36,744 nt of DNA, from NCBI GenBank assembly GCA_947385955.1, contig CANDNA010000028.1, positions 1 to 36,744 on the forward strand, read 5' to 3'. Of this stretch, positions 24,129-30,303 are shown in pieces (position 1 is the stretch's first letter; each line of letters opens with the position of its first letter). Below the pieces are notes generated by a model. That model was given only the letters and a program-made list of their open reading frames with translations. It had not been told where the DNA came from and did not search any database. Origin of the DNA: an uncultured Clostridia bacterium. GTDB lineage: Bacteria; Bacillota; Clostridia; Lachnospirales; Lachnospiraceae. A program made the position numbers and the translations under genes.

Positions 24129-25256
24129 TTGTTTTATTTCAAAAAATTAATTTCCTATTTTGCTTATTATGAGCTTGGAGAAAAGAAAAAAAACTGCGGC
24201 CACAGCAAGATACTGGTGAAAGATCAGGAAGTTACCATAGAAATACATATCAAAGGGCTGGGAGCTGCGGCAAGCTGCATGTGTGAGATCTATGCCACAG
24301 GTGAGAAAAGAAGCCAGTTGGGACGATTTGTTCTGGACAAAGGGACAGGCTATTACAATGCCTGTTTTCATGGCGGCGATATGGATGGACAGGGACTTTC
24401 TGTTTTTGAAATGACCGGATTATATATTCATATCGATGAAAACAAATACTGTGAAGCAAACTGGAGCTGGGGAGAAATACCACAGCAGTACCGAAGGATA
24501 TCCGCAGAACCGGAGAAAACTGCCATGCCACAGATTTTGGAAGATGCAGAGCCAGAAGGGGTGGAACAGGAGAATATAAGTCTGCATGAGCAGGCAGATC
24601 AGAAAAGTGCGGAGATTTTGCAGGAAACGGAAACCGGGGAAGAAGCAGATCCCATCAAAGAAAATACGCATCAGGTAACGCAGGCAGAGAACGGACAGGA
24701 GGCGGCAGAGCCGTCCGGTGCGCAGTTTCAGAAAGAAACTGTGGAAAAAAAGAACACAGAGGTGGAAACTGTTCTTCATAAGTCTCAGATGGAGGTCCGG
24801 GAGATAGGCATACCTTATAAAAATAACAGAGAAGAAATGCCGTTACAGGAAAGGCTGCATGAAGATAAGTGGAAACAGCTTTGCTGCCTGTATCCGGTGT
24901 GTCATCCGTTTGGAGAGGATGAGGAGTACATTTCCATTGCACCGAAAGACTTTGTGATCCTGCGGAAGGAATACCAGAATCTTGTCAGCAACAGCTTTCT
25001 TCTGCACAGTTTTTACAATTACCATCATGTGATATTGGGAAAGACAGGAGACCAGGCGGATGAGGTATTTTATATTGGAGCTCCGGGAGCTTATCTGGAA
25101 CGGGAAAAAAGAGTAGCCGTGATGTTCGGGTTTGAAGGGTTTGCCCTGTCAGAACGGGGAAACCGTACCCGCGCTGCTGCGGGAGGTACGGGCCGGCCGG
25201 ATGGCGGTATTGAAACAGGGGCTTTCGGCTATTATATGCGTAAGGTGGAAATATAG
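24129..25256 (+). CDS. Unknown protein, conserved ends with acidic linker (DUF6128-like?)
   Basis: A 375-aa soluble protein of unknown function. The N-terminal ~120 residues (FYFKKLISYFAYYELGEKKK, then alternating beta-like segments such as EVTIEIHIKGLG and GRFVLDKGTGYYNACFHGG) look like a small beta-sandwich. Residues about 125-245 are a Glu/Gln-rich, low-complexity linker. The C-terminal ~120 residues (WKQLCCLYPVCHPFGEDEEYISIAPKDFVIL ... FYNYHHVILGK ... FYIGAPGAYLEREKRVAVMFGFEGF) are highly patterned and probably the conserved core. From memory it resembles Lachnospiraceae proteins called DUF6128, but I am not certain. The TTG start is supported by GGAGG 7 nt upstream; that site is buried in a hairpin. 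Confidence 0.75.
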   Translation: MFYFKKLISYFAYYELGEKKKNCGHSKILVKDQEVTIEIHIKGLGAAASCMCEIYATGEKRSQLGRFVLDKGTGYYNACFHGGDMDGQGLSVFEMTGLYIHIDENKYCEANWSWGEIPQQYRRISAEPEKTAMPQILEDAEPEGVEQENISLHEQADQKSAEILQETETGEEADPIKENTHQVTQAENGQEAAEPSGAQFQKETVEKKNTEVETVLHKSQMEVREIGIPYKNNREEMPLQERLHEDKWKQLCCLYPVCHPFGEDEEYISIAPKDFVILRKEYQNLVSNSFLLHSFYNYHHVILGKTGDQADEVFYIGAPGAYLEREKRVAVMFGFEGFALSERGNRTRAAAGGTGRPDGGIETGAFGYYMRKVEI

Positions 25257-25262
25257 GAAGCG

Positions 25263-25796
25263 TCAGGGCAGCCGTTTGATACAGGCTGCCTTTTCCGGTC
25301 CATAAACAGCCTGATAGATACCAATGTATTCTTCATAGGTGAGAAGTGACTGATAGGAAAGCAGCTCCATCTCTGTACCAAATACATTGGCATAGAAACC
25401 AAGTTCTGTCATTTTATTTTTCAGATAAAATTGCTTCCGCAACAGCCGCTGTGCCTTGTTTTCTGCCGCTTCCTGCGTGCTTTCGATTTCCAGAAAAAAA
25501 CGTTTTTCCGAATAGTATTCAAACAAAGCACTGAGTGCACGGCTGCCAAGCCCCCTTTGACGCCGGGCATCATCAATGGCAAAATAATCCAGCAGGACAA
25601 GATCCTGATGCTTCATCGTAATTGCCAGGCCGGAAAACAAAGTATCCTGTTCCAGAACGAAGAGATCGACCTGACCGGCAGCCTGCTTTTCCAGCATCAA
25701 AGAAAAGGGCTTCCGTTCACAGGCCGGAAAAGCGGTCTGATAAAGTGTTTCGATCTGGCTGTATTGTGCTTGTGTGGATGCGGGAATCAGTTGCAT
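25263..25796 (-). CDS. GNAT-family N-acetyltransferase
   Basis: A 177-aa acetyltransferase on the minus strand. The GNAT core is visible as DLVLLDYFAIDDARRQRGLGSRALSALFEYY, containing the R-x-x-G-x-G acetyl-CoA loop, followed by FFLEIEST and RKQFYLKNKMTELGFYANVFGTEMELLSY, the normal C-terminal strands. The ATG at 25796 has AGGAAAGGAAC upstream. It converges with the + strand unknown gene (6 bp between stops) and no clear terminator lies between them. Its leader starts from an extended -10 promoter and carries a hairpin. Substrate unknown. Confidence 0.87.
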   Translation of the reverse strand: MQLIPASTQAQYSQIETLYQTAFPACERKPFSLMLEKQAAGQVDLFVLEQDTLFSGLAITMKHQDLVLLDYFAIDDARRQRGLGSRALSALFEYYSEKRFFLEIESTQEAAENKAQRLLRKQFYLKNKMTELGFYANVFGTEMELLSYQSLLTYEEYIGIYQAVYGPEKAACIKRLP

Positions 25797-25840
25797 GGGA
25801 TAGTTCCTTTCCTGAAATTATTTTAAATGAATTGACAAGA

Positions 25841-25872
25841 TTTCAGACAGGCCGGATATGACCTGTCTGAAA
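25841..25872 (-). repeat. Perfect 11-bp inverted repeat in the GNAT leader
   Basis: TTTCAGACAGG and CCTGTCTGAAA flank a 10-nt loop. On the minus strand it would sit only a few bases after the predicted transcription start, so it would form a 5'-end hairpin. There is no T run on either side. Confidence 0.7.
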
Positions 25873-25883
25873 ATGGTATGATC

Positions 25884-25892
25884 AGTATAACA
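25884..25892 (-). promoter_or_regulatory. Extended -10 promoter of the minus-strand GNAT gene
   Basis: Read on the minus strand the sequence is TGTTATACT, an extended -10 (TG-N-TATACT). No good -35 is present, as is common for extended -10 promoters. The expected start is near 25877. Confidence 0.5.
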
Positions 25893-25946
25893 TTCAGGAA
25901 AGAAAAAGAAAAGCAATGTTTTTAAAGTTTTTGCAACAGGCCGTGT

Positions 25947-26195
25947 TTAAACGGCAGCGTTGTTTGTATTCAGAAGCCAGAGAAGCATCCTGTGGGAATC
26001 TTCTGCATTTCCAAAGAACAGTTCAATCTGTTTGATTTCCCCGTATATCTGAGGGAAAAGAAAACACTGTGTTTTTCCTGTTCCGCCATTCAACTGCAGG
26101 CGCCTGCCGTTGTCATCCACAAGTTCCACGCTGCCTTTGCAGGCAGACAGTCTTTCAGCAAATTCACGGGTGTTTCGGATGTTATAAAACTTCAT
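25947..26195 (-). CDS. 82-aa unknown protein, possibly HPr-like fold
   Basis: A small minus-strand protein beginning MKFYNIRNTREFAERLSACKG. I chose the ATG at 26195 because AGGAGG lies about 7 nt upstream; a start 8 codons earlier would place that site inside the gene. Length and order of predicted elements (short strand, helix FAERLSACKG, strands SVELVDDNG and RRLQLN, later strand IKQIELFFG and helix SHRMLLWLL) resemble HPr-type phosphocarriers, but the phosphorylatable His and the Ser regulatory site are absent. That likeness is only by eye. No function can be assigned. It is divergent from the AraC-type gene. Confidence 0.7.
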   Translation of the reverse strand: MKFYNIRNTREFAERLSACKGSVELVDDNGRRLQLNGGTGKTQCFLFPQIYGEIKQIELFFGNAEDSHRMLLWLLNTNNAAV

Positions 26196-26244
26196 AAGAA
26201 ATCCTCCTTTATCATGCAACAGGGAAGCAATTTCCTGTTTGAGA

Positions 26245-26273
26245 TTGTTGTGTGTTTCTGTTTCTGGTATAAT
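26245..26273 (+). promoter_or_regulatory. Promoter of the AraC-family gene, overlapping a divergent -10
   Basis: TTGTTG (26245-26250), 17-bp spacer, TATAAT (26268-26273) with an extended TGG in front. The -10 continues into the self-complementary TATAATTATA, so the minus strand also reads TATAAT (26272-26277) toward the 82-aa gene. Confidence 0.7.
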
Positions 26274-26356
26274 TATATCGAAAGAAAATCAGGGAAAAAA
26301 TCAAATTACAGACAAAAAGTATAAGAATATCGACAGAATAAAAGGGGTTTGGCGAT

Positions 26357-27337
26357 ATGATTGTATCGGCGCTGAAAATCAATGAGAATCTGGAAGAGCA
26401 GATAGCACGGCCTACGGCAGGCTTTCCTCATTTGGCGTGTTATGAGGATGTGACAGAACATCCGGGCGGTTATGTGCCCTGGCACTGGCACGCTGATGTG
26501 GAATTTATCTGGGCCCTGCAGGGCGGGATCCGCCTGGATACCAACCGCCATTCCTTTACCGTGCATGCGGGTGAAGGCGCTTTCATCAATTCCAATGTGC
26601 TGCATTATAAAGAGCCGTTGGCCGGACCGGCGCCGATTATGCTGGATCAGTTGTTTGATTTGTCACTTTTGGCCGGATTTCCCGGAAGCGTTTTTGAGCA
26701 GAAGTATATTATGCCGGTGGTGAAGTGCAGAGAACTGGAAGCAATGGTATTTTACCCATCCAGCCCCAATCAGCGCAGGATTCTGGAGTTGATACGGCAT
26801 GCTTATGATGCGGCGGAGCTGGCGGAATATGGCTATGAGATTGTGGTCAGAAATGATCTGTCCAGTGCCTGGGGGCTTTTGTGCAGGGAAGCGGCGGGCA
26901 TTCTCGGCTCTGAAAAGGTGACAGCGAGCCAGAGCGAAGAGCGGATCAAAAGGATGATGACTTATATCAGAGAGCACTACAGGGAGAGAATCTCCCTGGA
27001 ACAGATTGCAGAGGCCGCCAGTATCAGTGAACGGGAATGCCTGCGGTGTTTTCGGCGGAATCTGAACACCACTCCCTTTACCTATCTTCTGGAATACCGG
27101 ATTCGGAGGGCGGCAGAAGAACTGCGGGAAACGGATAAGGCAGTGACAGAAATCGCTTATGACTGTGGGTTTGGTGGAAGCAGCTATTTTACAAAAACAT
27201 TTAAAAAAGGAATGGACTGTACGCCGTCACAGTATCGGGAACTGTATGTACAGGAACGAAAGATACAAACGGAAGGGACGGCAGAGCAGAGAATGAGATT
27301 TAATGACAGCAGGGGTGGACAGGATGACAGAGCATGA
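26357..27337 (+). CDS. AraC-family transcriptional regulator
   Basis: A 326-aa regulator with an N-terminal cupin sensor (about residues 30-110: WHWHADVEFIWALQGGIRLDTNRHSFTVHAGEGAFINSNVLHYKEP) and a C-terminal double helix-turn-helix (about residues 200-300: MTYIREHYRERISLEQIAEAASISERECLRCFRR, then IAYDCGFGGSSYFTKTFKKGMDCTPSQYRE). The cupin His residues suggest binding of a small, possibly sugar, ligand. The target is unknown and no sugar gene lies beside it. Its 3' end overlaps tadA by 14 bp. The GGGGTTTGGCGAT before the ATG is a modest ribosome site. Confidence 0.92.
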   Translation: MIVSALKINENLEEQIARPTAGFPHLACYEDVTEHPGGYVPWHWHADVEFIWALQGGIRLDTNRHSFTVHAGEGAFINSNVLHYKEPLAGPAPIMLDQLFDLSLLAGFPGSVFEQKYIMPVVKCRELEAMVFYPSSPNQRRILELIRHAYDAAELAEYGYEIVVRNDLSSAWGLLCREAAGILGSEKVTASQSEERIKRMMTYIREHYRERISLEQIAEAASISERECLRCFRRNLNTTPFTYLLEYRIRRAAEELRETDKAVTEIAYDCGFGGSSYFTKTFKKGMDCTPSQYRELYVQERKIQTEGTAEQRMRFNDSRGGQDDRA

Positions 27338-27845
27338 AACATATATGAAGGAAGCACTGAAACAGGCCAAAAAGGCGGATATGCTGGGGGAAGTACCCAT
27401 TGGCTGCGTGATTGTCTGTGACGGAAAGATCATCGGGAGGGGCTACAACCGGAGAAATACGGATAAGAGTACGCTGGCCCATGCGGAGATTACGGCAATC
27501 CGGAAGGCCAGCAAGGCAGTGGGTGACTGGCGGCTGGAAGACTGTATTTTGTATGTGACTCTGGAACCCTGCCAAATGTGTGCGGGTGCGATTGTACAGG
27601 CACGCATTCCGCATGTGGTAATGGGCTGCAGAAATCCCAAGGCAGGATGCGGAGGATCGGTTCTGAATATTCTGCAGGAACCGGCCTTTAACCATCAGGT
27701 AGAGATCACGGAAGGAATCCTGGGAGAGGAGTGCAGCAAAGTGCTGACTGATTTTTTCAGGCGGCTGCGGGTACGGAATAAAAGAGAAAAAGAGGAGCGG
27801 CTTGGTCAAAGTGAAAAATCCAAAGATACGACGCCAGATTCTTGA
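27324..27845 (+). CDS. tadA: tRNA adenosine(34) deaminase
   Basis: Zinc-dependent deaminase (173 aa) converting A34 to inosine in tRNA-Arg(ACG). Catalytic motifs are HAE at H53-E55 and PCQMC with C83 and C86; VPIGCVIV and MGCRNPKAGCGGSVLNIL are also characteristic. The ATG at 27324 has AGGGGTGG about 5 nt upstream; an ATG at 27303 would add seven residues without a better ribosome site. The C-terminal ~20 residues are charged and likely disordered. Its stop codon lies inside the -35 box of the SRP RNA promoter, and the tadA-SRP RNA pair matches the gene order of B. subtilis. Confidence 0.95.
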   Translation: MTEHETYMKEALKQAKKADMLGEVPIGCVIVCDGKIIGRGYNRRNTDKSTLAHAEITAIRKASKAVGDWRLEDCILYVTLEPCQMCAGAIVQARIPHVVMGCRNPKAGCGGSVLNILQEPAFNHQVEITEGILGEECSKVLTDFFRRLRVRNKREKEERLGQSEKSKDTTPDS

Positions 27846-27870
27846 CTTTGTGCGGAAAAACAAGTATACT
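27842..27870 (+). promoter_or_regulatory. Promoter of the SRP RNA gene
   Basis: TTGACT (27842-27847), 17-bp spacer, TATACT (27865-27870). The expected start, 7 nt downstream at 27877, coincides with the first base of the RNA predicted from its closing helix. The -35 overlaps the tadA stop codon. Confidence 0.85.
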
Positions 27871-27876
27871 TAATAC

Positions 27877-28141
27877 GCCGTGCAGCCGGGGTGGTGGCGG
27901 TACCCTGTACCTGCAGTCCGCCATAGCAGGGGTGATGCGCTGGCTGAGAGCCATGCCTTGTATAGCTGCCCTTTATAAGTGGCATTGAAGTCCGGGTCTT
28001 ACGCGACGGATATCTGTGAACCGTGTCAGGTTGGGAACAAAGCAGCACTAAGCAGAACCATCCGGGTGCCGTGAGGGTGCCTGGGCGGAGTTAACTGTAA
28101 AGGTAACGTGTATGAGCATGGTCCGAAGCAGTGCGCACGGC
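27877..28141 (+). ncRNA. ffs: Signal recognition particle RNA, large bacterial type
   Basis: A 265-nt RNA that scaffolds Ffh for co-translational targeting. The 5' GCCGTGC pairs with the 3' GCACGGC, closing the molecule. The Alu-domain start (GCCGGGGTGGTGGCGGTACC) and the S-domain helix 8 core are recognisable: GTGTCAGGTTGGGAACAAAGCAGCACTAAG with the GGGAAC-type tetraloop, followed by CCGGGTGCCGTGAGGGTGCCTGG. Size and Alu domain match the Bacillus/Clostridium 6S-L type rather than the 4.5S RNA of E. coli. It has its own promoter and a long terminator. Confidence 0.95.
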
Positions 28142-28157
28142 TTTGTGTGCATATCAG

Positions 28158-28231
28158 GCGTCCTTTTGATTCGTGACAACAGAAAGTTTATGCAGTGTGC
28201 TTTCTGTTGTGGATTCAAAAGGGCGCTTTTT
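28158..28231 (+). terminator. Very long hairpin terminator of the SRP RNA
   Basis: The left arm (from GCGTCCTTTTGA at 28158) and right arm (ending TCAAAAGGGCGC at 28226) pair over about 25 bp: a 12-bp base with one G-T, a small internal loop, and an 11-bp top (ACAACAGAAAG/CTTTCTGTTGT), with a 13-nt loop. Five Ts follow. It is much longer than needed for termination. Confidence 0.85.
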
Positions 28232-28292
28232 CAAAAGCAGAAAAAAATCGCAGCTTCCTGATCAGGAGGGAAAGGAAAAAGGAGGGAGATGG

Positions 28293-28853
28293 GTGAAATC
28301 AGCGGTTCTTTTTTTAACAGGAATGTATGTTCATCTGATATTGAGCATTGCCGTTCCCGTGGGAGTGTTTTTTGCCGCCAAATATAATCATGACAAAATC
28401 AGCTTTTTGCTGGTGACAGGATATCTTCTGATGGTGGGCATAGTGCATTTTCTCGGATGGATCAGTGCAGGTATGGCTATATGCGCCTATAGAAGCAGAG
28501 ATTATGAAAAGCTGATACAGGGCTGGAAACTGTTAAAGTTTTGGTCTGTCCCGTTTTATATTCTGAACTTTATCTTCAGCTTTGTTGTCTGGTTTGTGCT
28601 GATTGGTGCATCCAGAGGAATCCTGTTTTTATTTGTGCCGATTCCGATCCTTTTTACCTGCTCCATGATTGTCCAGAGTGGGATTTTCGGGATCTGCGTG
28701 GTCAGATATCTGCGCAGACCGGCGGACAGCGAGAGAAAACCGGCATGGATTCATTATATTCTGCAGCTTATATCAGTATTGGATCTGGCCAGCACTGTGC
28801 TGATTCTGAAAAAATATCCTGTAAAAGGGAAAAGGCATCTTCCATGCGCATAA
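28293..28853 (+). CDS. Membrane protein of unknown function, about four helices
   Basis: A 186-aa integral membrane protein I do not recognise. Hydrophobic segments are at about residues 4-26, 34-60, 80-105 and 108-137, followed by a charged C-terminal part (YLRRPADSERKP) and a final weakly hydrophobic helix. The GTG at 28293 is chosen because GGAGGG is 7 nt upstream; an in-frame GTG at 28173 lies in the SRP RNA terminator and would add hydrophilic residues out of character. The stop codon overlaps the minus-strand tRNA terminator. It interrupts the usual SRP RNA-dnaX neighbourhood. Confidence 0.75.
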   Translation: MKSAVLFLTGMYVHLILSIAVPVGVFFAAKYNHDKISFLLVTGYLLMVGIVHFLGWISAGMAICAYRSRDYEKLIQGWKLLKFWSVPFYILNFIFSFVVWFVLIGASRGILFLFVPIPILFTCSMIVQSGIFGICVVRYLRRPADSERKPAWIHYILQLISVLDLASTVLILKKYPVKGKRHLPCA

Positions 28854-28884
28854 AAAACCCCCACAGGCAAAATACCTGTGGGGG
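28852..28884 (-). terminator. Terminator of tRNA-Ser (also bounds the membrane-protein gene)
   Basis: CCCCCACAGG and CCTGTGGGGG form a perfect 10-bp stem with a 7-nt loop (28858-28884). On the minus strand six Ts follow. In the + direction only three Ts follow, so it is strongest for the tRNA. Confidence 0.9.
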
Positions 28885-28890
28885 TTTGTG

Positions 28891-28976
28891 CGGAGACGGA
28901 GGGATTCGAACCCTCGTGCCCCGGAGGGCTAACGCATTTCGAGTGCGCCCCGTTATGACCACTTCGATACGTCTCC
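28891..28976 (-). tRNA. tRNA-Ser (anticodon CGA)
   Basis: An 86-nt tRNA with the long variable arm of class II tRNAs. The acceptor stem is GGAGACG/CGTCTCC with discriminator G. The anticodon stem GCGCA/TGCGT closes the loop CTCGAAA, giving anticodon CGA, which reads UCG. The T-arm contains GGTTCGAATCC. No CCA is encoded. A promoter lies upstream on the minus strand (29008-29036) and a terminator directly downstream. Confidence 0.97.
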
Positions 28977-29007
28977 GGATAGCGAGTCTATAATAACTGC
29001 GCCCTTA

Positions 29008-29036
29008 ATTATAACGGGGAAACGGCCGGAAGTCAA
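29008..29036 (-). promoter_or_regulatory. Promoter of tRNA-Ser
   Basis: On the minus strand: TTGACT, 17-bp spacer, TATAAT. The predicted start is about 25 nt before the mature tRNA 5' end. Confidence 0.85.
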
Positions 29037-29102
29037 TAAGTCTTTACAATAAAAAATGTTTCAAAAATGTTGGGAAAATATGAAAAAACAAAAAAGAAAA
29101 AG

Positions 29103-29131
29103 TTGAGCATGTTTTTAAAATATTATATAAT
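29103..29131 (+). promoter_or_regulatory. Promoter of the phosphofructokinase gene
   Basis: TTGAGC (29103-29108), 17-bp spacer, TATAAT (29126-29131), giving a leader of about 50 nt. It is back-to-back with the tRNA-Ser promoter. Confidence 0.8.
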
Positions 29132-29185
29132 AAAAACAGAAAATAAAGTGCGGTAAGACGCACACGGAAAGAAGGAGGTTTCTTG

Positions 29186-30259
29186 ATGAAAAGAATAGGG
29201 TTGTTGACCAGTGGGGGAGATTGTCAGGCATTGAATGCCGCTATGCGTGGAGTGGTAAAGTCCATTACCAATGCATCTGACCAGGTAGAGATTTATGGCT
29301 TCCTGGAAGGCTACAAAGGGCTGATTTATGGCAATTATAAAATGCTGCAGAACTCCGATTTTTCCGGTATCCTGACAAAAGGAGGCACGATTCTGGGAAG
29401 TTCCAGGACACCGTTCAAGCTGATGCGTGAGCCGGATGAAAATGGTCTTGATAAGGTAGAGGCCATGAAACATAACTATTATAAATTAAATCTGGACTGC
29501 CTGGTTATACTGGGAGGAAACGGTACTCATAAGACGGCAAACCTGCTCAGGACGGAAGGGCTGAATGTGGTTACACTGCCCAAGACCATTGACAACGATC
29601 TGTGGGGGACAGATATGACCTTTGGGTTCCAGAGTGCGGTCAATATTGCGACGGATGCCATTGACTGTATTCATACCACGGCAGCTTCTCATGGACGTGT
29701 ATTTATCGTAGAAGTGATGGGACATAAGGTAGGATGGCTGACACTGAACGCCGGTATGGCAGGGGGCGCGGACATCATCCTGATTCCTGAGATTCCCTAT
29801 GATATCAAGAAAGTGGTAAAAGCCATTGAGACCAGACATAAGAGAGGCAGCCGGTTTACGATCCTGGCAGTGGCAGAGGGTGCAATTTCCAAAGAAGATG
29901 CGGCTCTTTCCAAAAAAGAACTGAAAGAAAAGCAGAAGAAAAACATTTATCCCAGTGTATCCTATCAGGTGGCCGCAGAAATTCAGGCCAGAACCGGTAA
30001 TGATGTACGTGTTACGGTTCCCGGACATACACAGCGCGGCGGCAGCCCCTGCCCGTATGACAGAGTATTTGCCAGCCGTCTTGGTTCAGAGGCAGGTAAG
30101 CTGATCATGAAGGGAGAATATGGCTTCATGGTAGGCTATAAGAACAGGGAGATTGTAAAGGTACCTCTGGAGGATGTGGCAGGTAAGCTGAAATATGTTT
30201 CTCCGGATGCCACTATCATTAAAGAAGCAAAGATGCTGGGAATCAGTTTCGGTGACTGA
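29186..30259 (+). CDS. 6-phosphofructokinase, PfkA superfamily
   Basis: A 357-aa phosphofructokinase of glycolysis. The nucleotide-binding GLLTSGGDCQALNAAMRG opens the protein; the catalytic loop is PKTIDNDLWGTDMTFGF (D136, D138), and the sugar-phosphate block is VPGHTQRGGSPCPYDR. Compared with E. coli PfkA the Mg-binding motif GGDG is GGNG (N112, G113), and the residue after LP is Lys133 rather than Gly. G at the second position favours ATP, whereas Lys is typical of PPi-linked and some ATP-linked long PFKs, so the phosphate donor is not certain. I chose the ATG at 29186 (AAGGAGG 7 nt upstream). Confidence 0.9.
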   Translation: MKRIGLLTSGGDCQALNAAMRGVVKSITNASDQVEIYGFLEGYKGLIYGNYKMLQNSDFSGILTKGGTILGSSRTPFKLMREPDENGLDKVEAMKHNYYKLNLDCLVILGGNGTHKTANLLRTEGLNVVTLPKTIDNDLWGTDMTFGFQSAVNIATDAIDCIHTTAASHGRVFIVEVMGHKVGWLTLNAGMAGGADIILIPEIPYDIKKVVKAIETRHKRGSRFTILAVAEGAISKEDAALSKKELKEKQKKNIYPSVSYQVAAEIQARTGNDVRVTVPGHTQRGGSPCPYDRVFASRLGSEAGKLIMKGEYGFMVGYKNREIVKVPLEDVAGKLKYVSPDATIIKEAKMLGISFGD

Positions 30260-30303
30260 TCAGACATGACATAATTGTCATAAACTATCGGGAGCAGACA
30301 GGA

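Noticed and set aside
28173-28292. 40-residue extension of the membrane protein from a GTG in the SRP RNA terminator
   Set aside because: No ribosome site, inside a terminator hairpin, and a hydrophilic composition unlike the rest; GTG 28293 has GGAGGG at 7 nt.
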